From Peptococcaceae bacterium (GTDB lineage: Bacteria > Bacillota > Peptococcia > DRI-13 > UBA5745), in assembly GCA_031264885.1 (NCBI GenBank), contig JAISDM010000004.1, positions 1 through 16,236 of the forward strand: DNA of 16,236 bases. Direction: 5' to 3'. Positions 5,823-13,472 of this stretch are shown in pieces (positions within the stretch are counted from its first letter, which is position 1; every line of letters starts with the position of its first letter). Below the pieces are notes generated by a model. It made no database searches. It had not been told where the DNA came from and saw only the letters and a list, made by a program, of their open reading frames with translations. The position numbers were made by a program, and so were the translations under genes.

Positions 5823-6812
5823 TCACGCTCCCGCCCCATCGTCAAAGAGATGGCAGCGGACATCGTGGCCCTCCCCCACCGGGCGCATCACCGGATCCTC
5901 AGACCGGCACCGGCCCGTCGCCTGGCGGCAGCGTTGATGGAAGCCGCAGCCGGGCGGCAGATTCACGGGAGAAGGAATCTCCCCCTGAGATTCCGCCCGG
6001 GCAGGCTTCAACGCCTCCTCCTCATCCGATATCACCGGGATGGAAGAAATCAGCATTTGAGTATACGGATGCCGGGGATGGCGGAAAAAATCCTCAGCCG
6101 GCGCCACCTCATCCAATTTTCCCAGATACAATATCGCCACGCGTCCGGCGATATTGCGCATCAAACTCAAATCATGGGTGATAAACAGATAGGTCAGATG
6201 ATTCTGCTGCTGCAGCTTCAGCAGCATATTAATGATCTTGGCCTGAATGGACACATCCAGCGCCGATGTGGGCTCGTCCAAAATAATCAGCCGGGGATCG
6301 GTGGCAAGCGCCCTGGCGATGGCCGCCATCTGCTTTTCGCCGCCGCCGATAGACGCGGGGGATTTAAACCGGTAGCTGTCCGGCAGCTCCACCATATTCA
6401 GCAGTTCCTTCACCCGCCGCTCCCGGTCCTGTTTTGTCATCTGCGGCTGATGGATCTTCAGCGGCAATTCCAGGATCTGCTGAATCGTATGCTGAGGATT
6501 CAAGGAAGACCCCGGATCCTGGAATACGATCTGTATGCTCTTTTTGATATCCAGCCCGCGCTTCTTGCCCAATTCACGCCCTTCATACAGAATGCTGCCT
6601 CCGGTGGGCTGGAACATACCGGCCACAGCGTAAGCCAGCGTGCTTTTGCCGGAACCGCTCTCCCCCACCAGGCCCACGATCTCCCCCTTGGCGATGTCCA
6701 GGCTTACATCGTCCACCGCCTTCACATACTGCGGCTCTCCGTGCTTTCGGCCGATGGGAAAATACAATTTGAGGTTTTTTATCCGCAAAATGGCCGCCGG
6801 ATCAGTCTGCAT
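5823..6812 (-). CDS. Peptide/hydantoin-type ABC importer ATPase, DppF/OppF-like
   Basis: One of two ATPases powering the importer of this operon. In the 329-residue protein Walker A is GESGSGKST (residues 50-58), the Q-loop is in VFQDPGSSLNP, Walker B is LIILDEPTSALDVS (D179, E180) and the H-loop is THDLS (H213). The C-terminal oligopeptide-transporter extension is visible as PPGCGFHQRC plus two further Cys, which places it in the Dpp/Opp subfamily. The ABC signature, normally LSGGQ, reads IGGGE (residues 155-159), so the serine that contacts ATP is missing. The frame is open to 6950, but the extra residues come from translating the inserted repeat element; the ATG at 6812 follows AAAGGGA. 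It is the last gene of the operon, now 266 bp after the DppD-like gene because of that element. Confidence 0.92.
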   Translation of the reverse strand: MQTDPAAILRIKNLKLYFPIGRKHGEPQYVKAVDDVSLDIAKGEIVGLVGESGSGKSTLAYAVAGMFQPTGGSILYEGRELGKKRGLDIKKSIQIVFQDPGSSLNPQHTIQQILELPLKIHQPQMTKQDRERRVKELLNMVELPDSYRFKSPASIGGGEKQMAAIARALATDPRLIILDEPTSALDVSIQAKIINMLLKLQQQNHLTYLFITHDLSLMRNIAGRVAILYLGKLDEVAPAEDFFRHPRHPYTQMLISSIPVISDEEEALKPARAESQGEIPSPVNLPPGCGFHQRCRQATGRCRSEDPVMRPVGEGHDVRCHLFDDGAGA

Positions 6813-6844
6813 GAACCATTCATCCCTTTTCTCGCTATACAGTT

Positions 6845-6852
6845 CTACATAT
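6845..6852. repeat. Left copy of the 8-bp duplication flanking the inserted element
   Basis: CTACATAT, identical to 7079-7086 and directly abutting the inverted-repeat element on its left. Confidence 0.75.
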
Positions 6853-7078
6853 CCGCAATTCGCAGTTTGACCCGGCATCCGGCGGAGGGGGAGGATGTCG
6901 GCGATTAGGCGAAGCGTTTTAGAATTTCTAGGTGAAATTTGCGCCCGCAAAAGCCACTGATTGAGCGGAGCGAGTTTGGCTTTTGCAGCAAATTGAACCG
7001 TAGAAATTCAAAACGCGGAGTCCGTAAGCCGGCATCCTCCCCCTCCGCCGGGTATTTGCCCCAAACTGCGAATTGACG
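6853..7078. mobile_element. 226-bp MITE-like inverted-repeat element inside the operon
   Basis: The two halves are complements over nearly their whole length. Perfect arms are CAATTCGCAGTTTG (6856-6869 with 7062-7075), CGGCGGAGGGGGAGGATG (6880-6897 with 7033-7050) and GCAAAAGCCA (6947-6956 with 6977-6986), closing on a 20-base loop. It is flanked by an exact 8-bp direct repeat, CTACATAT, the mark of transposition. No protein is encoded. The right duplication copy supplies the TAG stop of the DppD-like gene, so the insertion left that protein unchanged and added only spacer before the DppF-like gene. Transcribed as part of the operon it would fold into a very long RNA hairpin. The transposase family that moved it is unknown. 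Confidence 0.82.
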
Positions 7079-7086
7079 CTACATAT
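7079..7086. repeat. Right copy of the 8-bp duplication, containing a stop codon
   Basis: CTACATAT, identical to 6845-6852. On the minus strand it reads ATATGTAG, that is the last Met codon and the TAG stop of the DppD-like ATPase gene. Confidence 0.75.
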
Positions 7087-8080
7087 TAAAACAAGCCGCC
7101 TGATGCCCCGGTTCCGCCTCCCGCGGCGAAGGCGCCTCCGCCTTGCACCGCGCCCCCGCCCTGGAACACCGGGGCTCAAACCGGCATCCGGGCGGCGGAG
7201 ACCCATAGTCCGGGATAGAGCCGTAGATGCCCGATTGAATCCCGCCGCCGGACAAACGGGGCGCCGCCGCCAGCAGCCCAATGGTATAAGGATGCGCCGG
7301 GCGCCGGAATATCTCGGCGCTGGGCGCGGATTCCACCACCGTGCCCGCGTACATCACATAGATGCTGTCCGTCAATTCCCGGGCCACCCCCAGGGAATGA
7401 GTGATCATAATCAGCGCCATATGCCGCCGGTTCACCAGCTCATTCAGGATTTTATGCACCTGCGCCTGAATGGTTACATCCAACGCGGTGCCCGGCTCAT
7501 CGGCGATCATCAGGTCCCGCCGGGTCATAATGGCCATGGCGATGCAAATCCGCTGCTTCATACCCCCGGACAGCTGATTGGGGTAGAAATGAAATATCCG
7601 CTCCGGATCAGGGATAAACACATCCCGGATCGCGTCCAGCACCATCTCCCTGTGCCGCTTCCGATTTTTCCCCGCGCCCTGAGACGAGTAGCGGGCCACA
7701 TCCATCATCTGCTGCCCGACGGTGAACACCGGATTCAGAGCCGCGGCCGGCTCCTGGTATATCATGGAAATCTCCCCGCTGCGCACCTGCCCCAGCTCTT
7801 TGGCGTTCATCCTCAGAATATCCTTGCCCTTATAATATATCTCGCCCTCCGGGACGACATACTGATGCTCAGGGATAATGCCGAGAATTGACTTGGCCGT
7901 GGTGGTTTTCCCACAGCCGGTCTCACCCACCAGGCCCACCTTTTCGCCTCTGGACACAGACAGCGTCACATCGTTCAGCACCCTCGCGTACCCTTTGTAC
8001 ACCTTATACCAAAGCTTCAGATTCCGGATGTCCAAAATCCTTTCGCCGTTGACTTCACCGTTGACTTCGCCGCTACTCAT
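7079..8080 (-). CDS. Peptide/hydantoin-type ABC importer ATPase, DppD/OppD-like
   Basis: Partner ATPase of the DppF-like protein. The 333-residue product has Walker A GETGCGKTT (residues 52-60), Q-loop MIYQEPAAALNP, the OppD-type signature LSGGMKQR, Walker B LMIADEPGTALDVT and H-loop THSLG. The DppD/OppD C-terminal extension with PPGCRFEPRC and two further Cys is present. In contrast to its partner, the signature motif is canonical. The start at 8080 follows AAAGGAG at 9 bp; the frame open to 8140 overlaps the upstream permease too far. It overlaps the DppC-like gene by 8 bp, implying translational coupling. A 12-bp tandem duplication near the start (8046-8069) produces the GEVNGEVNGE repeat in the N-terminus. 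Its stop codon lies in the duplication made by the inserted element. Confidence 0.93.
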   Translation of the reverse strand: MSSGEVNGEVNGERILDIRNLKLWYKVYKGYARVLNDVTLSVSRGEKVGLVGETGCGKTTTAKSILGIIPEHQYVVPEGEIYYKGKDILRMNAKELGQVRSGEISMIYQEPAAALNPVFTVGQQMMDVARYSSQGAGKNRKRHREMVLDAIRDVFIPDPERIFHFYPNQLSGGMKQRICIAMAIMTRRDLMIADEPGTALDVTIQAQVHKILNELVNRRHMALIMITHSLGVARELTDSIYVMYAGTVVESAPSAEIFRRPAHPYTIGLLAAAPRLSGGGIQSGIYGSIPDYGSPPPGCRFEPRCSRAGARCKAEAPSPREAEPGHQAACFNM

Positions 8081-8996
8081 ACTTGCTGTCTCCTTTGGAT
8101 AGCATATCCCCGATCCCGTCCCCCAGGAAATTAAACCCAAGGATGATCAGCACAATGGCAAAAGAGGGAAAAATCGTCATCCACCAGGCGTCCGGCATAT
8201 AGCGGGAACCGTCGGACACCATCTGCCCCAGAGACGGCGTCGGCGGCTGCTCCCCAAGCCCCACATAGCTGAGAGTCGCCCCGATCAAAATCACCCAGCC
8301 CACGTCCAGCGCCATCTTGGTAAAAATCGGAGAAACGCAGTTGGGCAATATCTGCCGAAAAATAATGTGCGGCTTGCTGGCGCCGATCAACTCCGCGTGA
8401 ATGACATAATACTCATTCCGGCAGGAGGAGGCGATCCCGTACATCAGCCGGGCGTACCAGGGCCACCACATCACCGTGACAGCGATCATGGCGTTGGTCA
8501 GTCCGGGTTCCAAAATAGACACCACCGCCAAAGCCAGCAGCAAAGCCGGCACCGACAAAAACACATCCGTCACCCGCATAATCAGGGTGTCCAGCCAGGT
8601 ACCCCTCAGATAACCGGCCAGAAGCCCCAGAGAACAGCCCACAGGCACAGCCGCCGCCAGCACCAGAACGGCCATATACAGCGCTCCCCGGAAAGAGAAC
8701 ACAATGCGGGTCAGGATGTCCCGCCCCATATTATCGGTTCCCAGCCAATGCTCCGCCGAAGGCGCGGCGCAGGAATTGACAAAATCCGTGAAAGCGCCAG
8801 CGTGGGCGGGATAGGGCGTCACATAAGGGGCCAGCCAGGCCAGCAGCAAGATCAGCGTCACAAGAATCAATCCCATCACAGACAGCCGGTTCCTGGAAAA
8901 ACGGCGCCAGGCTTTTTCCAGTTCCTCCGCCCGCCGCGCGCTCAGCCACCTTTTCTCAGGCCGATCCGCCTTTAAGCCCTCCTTCGCAGAATCCAT
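8073..8996 (-). CDS. ABC importer permease, DppC/OppC-like
   Basis: Membrane subunit of the peptide-type importer. The 307-residue protein has a charged cytoplasmic N-terminus (residues 1-38), a first helix at ~40-58, and the OppC-family N-terminal motif HWLGTDNMGRDILTR (83-97). A BPD_transp_1 domain follows with five further helices. The EAA coupling loop is YYVIHAELIGASKPHIIFRQILPN (about 196-219), with the conserved central glycine that contacts the ATPase. Length is normal. The start at 8996 shares a base with the stop of the DppB-like gene (TGATG), and a G-rich ribosome binding site lies inside that gene's end, so the two are coupled. Confidence 0.95.
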   Translation of the reverse strand: MDSAKEGLKADRPEKRWLSARRAEELEKAWRRFSRNRLSVMGLILVTLILLLAWLAPYVTPYPAHAGAFTDFVNSCAAPSAEHWLGTDNMGRDILTRIVFSFRGALYMAVLVLAAAVPVGCSLGLLAGYLRGTWLDTLIMRVTDVFLSVPALLLALAVVSILEPGLTNAMIAVTVMWWPWYARLMYGIASSCRNEYYVIHAELIGASKPHIIFRQILPNCVSPIFTKMALDVGWVILIGATLSYVGLGEQPPTPSLGQMVSDGSRYMPDAWWMTIFPSFAIVLIILGFNFLGDGIGDMLSKGDSKYE

Positions 8997-10018
8997 CAGG
9001 CCGCACCCCCCAGCCGGATCCGGGGATCCAAGTAGGCCACCGCCACATCCACCACGATATTGATCCCCACAAAGATCGCCCCAAAGATCAGAATCACACC
9101 GGATATCACATTCAAATCCTTGGATAACATAGCGGTCATGCCATACCGGGATATCCCCGGCCAGCCAAAGATCACCTCAATCAAAAAAGCGTTGCTCATC
9201 AGGGACGCGATATCCATGCCCATGCAGGAAACAGCCGGGATCAGCGAAGGCTTGAGCAGGTATTTGCCGGTGATGACCCGTCCCGGCGTCCCATAACCCT
9301 TCATGGCCGCCAGATAATCCTTGCCGCGGTTCTCAATCATCGCGCTGCGCACCAGCCGCGCTTCCTGACATAACCCCCCCATACACAAGGCGACGGCCGG
9401 GATCAAAAGATGCAGAAACGCGTCCCAGAACGTCCCCAGACGCCCTGTCAGCAGACTGTCGACCGTATAAAAACCGGTGATCCCAGGCGGCGGCGTGATC
9501 CCGTGGCTCAGCCGGCCCAATACCGGGATCACCGGCCACACATATCCAAACAACAGCAGCAGCAAGGTCGCGATCACAAATCCCGGTATCGCGATCCCGA
9601 TATAACTCATCACCCGCATCAGCCCGTCAACTAGGGTATCGCGCCAATTGGCGGCCAGCGCCCCGACGGTTATGGAGAATACAATCAAAAAAACCGCCGA
9701 GAAAGAGGCCATCTCCAGAGTGGCGGGCAGAAACTCAGCCACATCCTGAGCCACCGCCCGCTTGGTGGAGGTGGAAGTCCCGAAATCCCCCCGCAGCACC
9801 CCTCCGATCCAATAGGCGTATTGAACAGGCAATGGCTGATCCAGATGGTTCTCCGTCCGAAAGAGATCCAGAGCGTTCTGCGTGGCTGTGGAACCCAAGG
9901 CGAGCCGGGCCGGATCGCCCGGAAGAATCCGGGCGATGCCAAAGATGACCACAGACAGCCCCAGCAATACGACTACAGACGACAACAGCCGCTTAAAAAC
10001 AAACACGCGAAGATTCAT
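8996..10018 (-). CDS. ABC importer permease, DppB/OppB-like
   Basis: First membrane subunit of the importer. In 340 residues it shows the DppB-type N-terminal helix (9-29) and the following ILPGDPARLALG motif (31-42). The QPLPVQYAYWIGGVLRGDFGTS block (61-82) is diagnostic of this family. A transport domain follows, with the EAA loop at about 233-261 (KDYLAAMKGYGTPGRVITGKYLL region) and the C-terminal VVDVAVAYLDPRIRLG ending. The start at 10018 follows AGAGGA at 9 bp. It lies 32 bp after the binding-protein gene and overlaps the DppC-like gene by one base. Family members move di- and oligopeptides, nickel or other small compounds; the neighbours suggest a hydantoin- or lactam-like ligand. Confidence 0.95.
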   Translation of the reverse strand: MNLRVFVFKRLLSSVVVLLGLSVVIFGIARILPGDPARLALGSTATQNALDLFRTENHLDQPLPVQYAYWIGGVLRGDFGTSTSTKRAVAQDVAEFLPATLEMASFSAVFLIVFSITVGALAANWRDTLVDGLMRVMSYIGIAIPGFVIATLLLLLFGYVWPVIPVLGRLSHGITPPPGITGFYTVDSLLTGRLGTFWDAFLHLLIPAVALCMGGLCQEARLVRSAMIENRGKDYLAAMKGYGTPGRVITGKYLLKPSLIPAVSCMGMDIASLMSNAFLIEVIFGWPGISRYGMTAMLSKDLNVISGVILIFGAIFVGINIVVDVAVAYLDPRIRLGGAA

Positions 10019-10050
10019 TTTTTTATGTCCTCTTACGAATCCTTACTTAT

Positions 10051-11760
10051 TTACTTATTTACCTCAAATGTGCGGAACTGATAGTTATAGCCCAGACCGC
10101 TGGCCATATTCTCTCCCCGGTTTGCCCGCTCCATGGCGGGCCATTTGACGAAGTCACAATAGGCGTGCTTCTCCGCCGATTCCGCCACACTGATCCCATA
10201 CACCCCGTCCATGACCTCCCGCTGAATATCGGCATAGATCGCGAACCGCGCGTCCTGATCCACGGTTACCAGCGCGGAATCGATCTGAGCGTCCATCGCG
10301 TCACTGCGCAGCCATTCGATCTGCTGCCATGTGGCGCTGGTGTCCGAATGAAAACGCTGGTACAGCGTGGCGCCGCCCTCGTCATAATCCGGCCCCATGT
10401 AGCAGGGCGCCGCGTTGGGCGTGGTTTCCATCGCAGCCACGTTGTTGACGTGGGCGCTCCAGGGAACCCGGGTCACATTCACCTTCAGTCCGATCTGCTG
10501 AGCGTTGGCTTGGATCAAAAGCGCCAGTTTCTCCTCATCCGGCACCTCCGAAATCCAAACCACCTCCACCGCGATGGAATCCAGCTGATCGGCGTAAGCG
10601 GACAACGCCAGTTCCTCCCTGGCCTTATCCAGGCTGAACTCATAGGGGGACAGCCCCTCGGCGTGACCGGGCAAACCGGCCAGCACAGGGGAATCCGCTT
10701 CCAGATAACCCGGGAACAATACATTGATCACCTGATCGTAATCGATCAAATGGGAGATGGCCCGGCGCACATGCACATCATCGGTGGGCGCTTTGGCGGT
10801 GTTCAGCATCAAAAACAAAATCTGGCCCGTAGCCATGGACCCCACGCTGACCCCCTCAATGCCGTCCAGCGCGTCATAAGCCTCATTAGGCTGCCATTGA
10901 TCGCTGATTTCCAGCTGCCCGCTGCTCATCAGCGCGCGGACGGCGGCCGGCTCGGTGCCGGTAATGATCTCCACCGTATCCGGGGCGTTGGGCTCAAACT
11001 CGCCGAAATAACCGTCGAATCTCTTCATGATGACCCGGTCCTGAACCAGCATAGCCTCACAGTAATAGGCGCCGCTGCCCGCGTCATGCTCCGCCAGATA
11101 CGCCTTGCCGTAATCCCCGAATACCCCGTAAGGCCCCTCCGCCTGGTTCTCCCTGACCACAGCCTCATTGAGAATGTAGATCCGGGGCAGAATCCTCAGG
11201 AAGGGGGCGAAAGGCCGCCCCAGTATGAATTGGACCCCATAATCCCCTATGGCTTCCACCTTGTCCACATAATCGGCGAACAGGTAAGCGAATCCCTCGC
11301 CCATGGTCAGCATCCGGTTGACGCTGAATGTTACGTCGCTGGCCTTCATTTCGGTTCCGTCATGGAATTTGATCCCCGGCCTGAGGGTAAAATTCCAGGT
11401 CAGCCCATCCTCGGAAACCTCCCAGCCTTCCTCCGCCGCGCCCGCCTTCAGCGTTCCGTCCAAATCCGGATACACCAGCGAATCATACAGATTGACGCAA
11501 AGGATCATAGACGCGTAATCCACCCCTACGCCGGGATCGATAAAATACCCGCCGGCCTGGGTCATGCGGATGATCTTCTCGCCGCTCCCCCCGGCCGCTT
11601 CCGCGGCAGGCGCGCCCCCATCCGCCGCGGCAGAGGTCCCCGCGGCGGATGTATCCGCGGGAGCGGCGCCCCCGCCTCCGCAGCCGGTCCATAACCCCGC
11701 CGTCATAATGATCAGAATCACCAGGCATATCCCGGCGTTTTTTCCGCTTTTCTTCCTCAT
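10051..11760 (-). CDS. Family-5 extracellular substrate-binding lipoprotein (DppA/OppA-like)
   Basis: Receptor of the importer, tethered to the outer face of the membrane. The 569-residue precursor has a lipoprotein signal peptide ending in LWTGC (Cys27), then a low-complexity Ala/Gly/Ser linker to about residue 60. The SBP_bac_5 fold follows. Recognisable family blocks are NLYDSLVYPDLDGTLKAGAAEEGWEVSEDG, then LTWNFTLRPGIKFHDGTEMKASDVTFS, and later DVHVRRAISHLIDYDQVI. Length is normal for the family. The start at 11760 has GGAGGG 7 bases upstream. It lies 35 bp after hyuB and 32 bp before the DppB-like gene. Tandem TAAATAAG-like bases at the stop give several closely spaced stops. The ligand cannot be read from sequence. 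Confidence 0.95.
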   Translation of the reverse strand: MRKKSGKNAGICLVILIIMTAGLWTGCGGGGAAPADTSAAGTSAAADGGAPAAEAAGGSGEKIIRMTQAGGYFIDPGVGVDYASMILCVNLYDSLVYPDLDGTLKAGAAEEGWEVSEDGLTWNFTLRPGIKFHDGTEMKASDVTFSVNRMLTMGEGFAYLFADYVDKVEAIGDYGVQFILGRPFAPFLRILPRIYILNEAVVRENQAEGPYGVFGDYGKAYLAEHDAGSGAYYCEAMLVQDRVIMKRFDGYFGEFEPNAPDTVEIITGTEPAAVRALMSSGQLEISDQWQPNEAYDALDGIEGVSVGSMATGQILFLMLNTAKAPTDDVHVRRAISHLIDYDQVINVLFPGYLEADSPVLAGLPGHAEGLSPYEFSLDKAREELALSAYADQLDSIAVEVVWISEVPDEEKLALLIQANAQQIGLKVNVTRVPWSAHVNNVAAMETTPNAAPCYMGPDYDEGGATLYQRFHSDTSATWQQIEWLRSDAMDAQIDSALVTVDQDARFAIYADIQREVMDGVYGISVAESAEKHAYCDFVKWPAMERANRGENMASGLGYNYQFRTFEVNK

Positions 11761-11795
11761 TCCGCTTCCCTCCGTTGGCTGCTTATTTTTGCCGC

Positions 11796-13472
11796 TTATT
11801 TCACTGTGACCCCGTAATCCTCTTCCGCCTGAGCCGCCGTGATATACCCGTTTTTCACATCTTCCGCCACTTTTTGCGGGTCGCGCTTCCCGGGCTCCCC
11901 ATAACCGCCGCCGGTACAGGTGACCATCCGCACCACATCATTCTTATTGAGAACGGTTTGGGCGGTGATCCCCATGGGACCCTCCTTGGTTCCGTCCGCC
12001 CTGAGGAATTCAAAGTAATTGTAAGAACCGTCCCGGCCTCCGGCCGTGCCCCAGGCAGGGAATTTGTTGCGGCCGAAGGAGGCGGAATACATCTGCCCGT
12101 CGGTCAGCGCGCGATAGGAGCGCACCGCGCCGGAACCCCCCCGGAACTCGCCCGCGCCCGCCCCGTCCGTATGCAGGCTGTATTCGTCAATGCGGATGCC
12201 ATACCGGGATTCGGCCATTTCCACAGGCACATTATAGGTCTCCCCGTCCCCCACACAGAATTGCCCCACCTCGCCGTCCTTGCCCCGGGACGCGCCCCAG
12301 CCGCCCCCCGTAGGCTCCACGATCAAGAAGGGCTGGCCGCTTTTATGATGCAGGCCGGTGAGCACCACCGCGCACACCGACAGCATATGCCCCGCCCCCA
12401 AATATTCCGGGAATACAGGCGCCAGCGCCTTCCAGATCGCGTCACAGGCGTAGATCATGCTCTCGAAATAACAGGATGTGGGCGCCGGAGCGTCGCAGTT
12501 CAGCACCAAGCCCTCCCCCGCGATGACGTCCATCACGCGGAATATCCCGTCGTTCACCGACAGTCCCGGATTGACGATGGACATATAGGCCACCTTCACC
12601 CCCGCGCACAGGGAACTGTAGCCGCTGTTGATGGGACTGGCCACCTGGGGGCTGCTGCCGGTGAAATCCGCCGTAAAGCGATCCTTGGCGATGGTCACCT
12701 TGACCTGGATCTTCACCGCGTTCCCATGACCGTCGTCGTCCATATACTGCTCCGCCTCATATACCCCCGCGGGCATCTCGGCCAGCCTGGCCCGGGCCGC
12801 CATTTCACCCTGATCCATCAGGCGCGCCATGGATTGAAGCAGCACATCTTTCCCGTATTTTCCGCATAATTCCGCCAAGCGGTTGAATCCGGTGCGCAGC
12901 GAGGCGATCTGCCCCCACATATCCCCGTTGGACGCCACCGGGAAACGCACATTCGCGGCGATCATATCCGCCAGGGTCGCGTTGAGTTCCCCGCCTTCCA
13001 CCAGCTTGACCCCCGGGAAGCGCAGCCCCTCCTGGAACACCTCCGTGGAATTGGTCGTGAAGGAACCCGCCGCCATCCCGCCGATGTCGGACCAATGGGC
13101 CTTGTTCCCCACGAAGGCGATCAGCTCCCCCTCATAAAACACCGGCATCACCATTCCGATATCGGACAGATGCGTCCCTCCGCCCATATAGGGATCATTG
13201 ATGATGAACACATCCCCCGGCCGCATTCCCCCGCCGCCGAATTTCTTGATGATCTCCTCAATCATCGGCGAGATAATGCCGATGAAGCCGCAGGCCCCAT
13301 TGCCCTGAGTCAGAAGCTGGCCCTTGGCGTCGGCGATCCCGCAGGCATAATCCAGGGTCTCATAGATAATGGGACTCATGGATGTCTGGGCAAAAGCGTA
13401 AAACACCTCGTCGCCGATGGCAATCAGCGAATCCTTGACAATATCCAGGGTCACGGAATCCATTTTACTCAT
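11796..13472 (-). CDS. hyuB: Hydantoinase B / oxoprolinase-type subunit (HyuB)
   Basis: Beta subunit of an ATP-dependent amidohydrolase or ligase of the hydantoinase/oxoprolinase/acetone carboxylase superfamily. It pairs with HyuA, which activates the substrate with ATP. The 558-residue protein has the family's metal-site motifs NDPYMGGGTHLSDI (92-105) and KAHWSDIGG (124-132, often HH or HW). The C-terminal signature CTGGGYGEPGKRDP is followed by a VAEDVKNGYITAAQAEEDYGV tail. Length is in the usual 520-590 range. The start at 13472 overlaps the hyuA stop by ATGA; a second in-frame ATG is at 13463. The real substrate may be N-methylhydantoin, 5-oxoproline or another cyclic imide or lactam. No acetone-carboxylase gamma subunit is present, which argues against carboxylation. 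Confidence 0.93.
   Translation of the reverse strand: MSKMDSVTLDIVKDSLIAIGDEVFYAFAQTSMSPIIYETLDYACGIADAKGQLLTQGNGACGFIGIISPMIEEIIKKFGGGGMRPGDVFIINDPYMGGGTHLSDIGMVMPVFYEGELIAFVGNKAHWSDIGGMAAGSFTTNSTEVFQEGLRFPGVKLVEGGELNATLADMIAANVRFPVASNGDMWGQIASLRTGFNRLAELCGKYGKDVLLQSMARLMDQGEMAARARLAEMPAGVYEAEQYMDDDGHGNAVKIQVKVTIAKDRFTADFTGSSPQVASPINSGYSSLCAGVKVAYMSIVNPGLSVNDGIFRVMDVIAGEGLVLNCDAPAPTSCYFESMIYACDAIWKALAPVFPEYLGAGHMLSVCAVVLTGLHHKSGQPFLIVEPTGGGWGASRGKDGEVGQFCVGDGETYNVPVEMAESRYGIRIDEYSLHTDGAGAGEFRGGSGAVRSYRALTDGQMYSASFGRNKFPAWGTAGGRDGSYNYFEFLRADGTKEGPMGITAQTVLNKNDVVRMVTCTGGGYGEPGKRDPQKVAEDVKNGYITAAQAEEDYGVTVK

Noticed and set aside
8046..8069. 12-bp tandem repeat at the start of the DppD-like gene
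   Set aside because: Only two copies in frame, before the ATPase fold, giving GEVNGEVNGE; most likely simple slippage with no functional meaning.
11564..11680. Alternating GC-rich run in the binding-protein gene as a possible structured element
   Set aside because: It encodes the Ala/Gly/Ser linker after the lipidated Cys, which explains the composition.
10165..11694. 509-residue plus-strand open frame opposite the binding protein gene
   Set aside because: It is an antisense shadow in GC-rich DNA: rich in His, Arg, Gly and Pro, with no ribosome binding site and no domain. The minus-strand frame is a clear SBP_bac_5 lipoprotein. The long plus-strand frames opposite hyuA, hyuB, the DppD-like and the DppF-like genes were rejected for the same reason.
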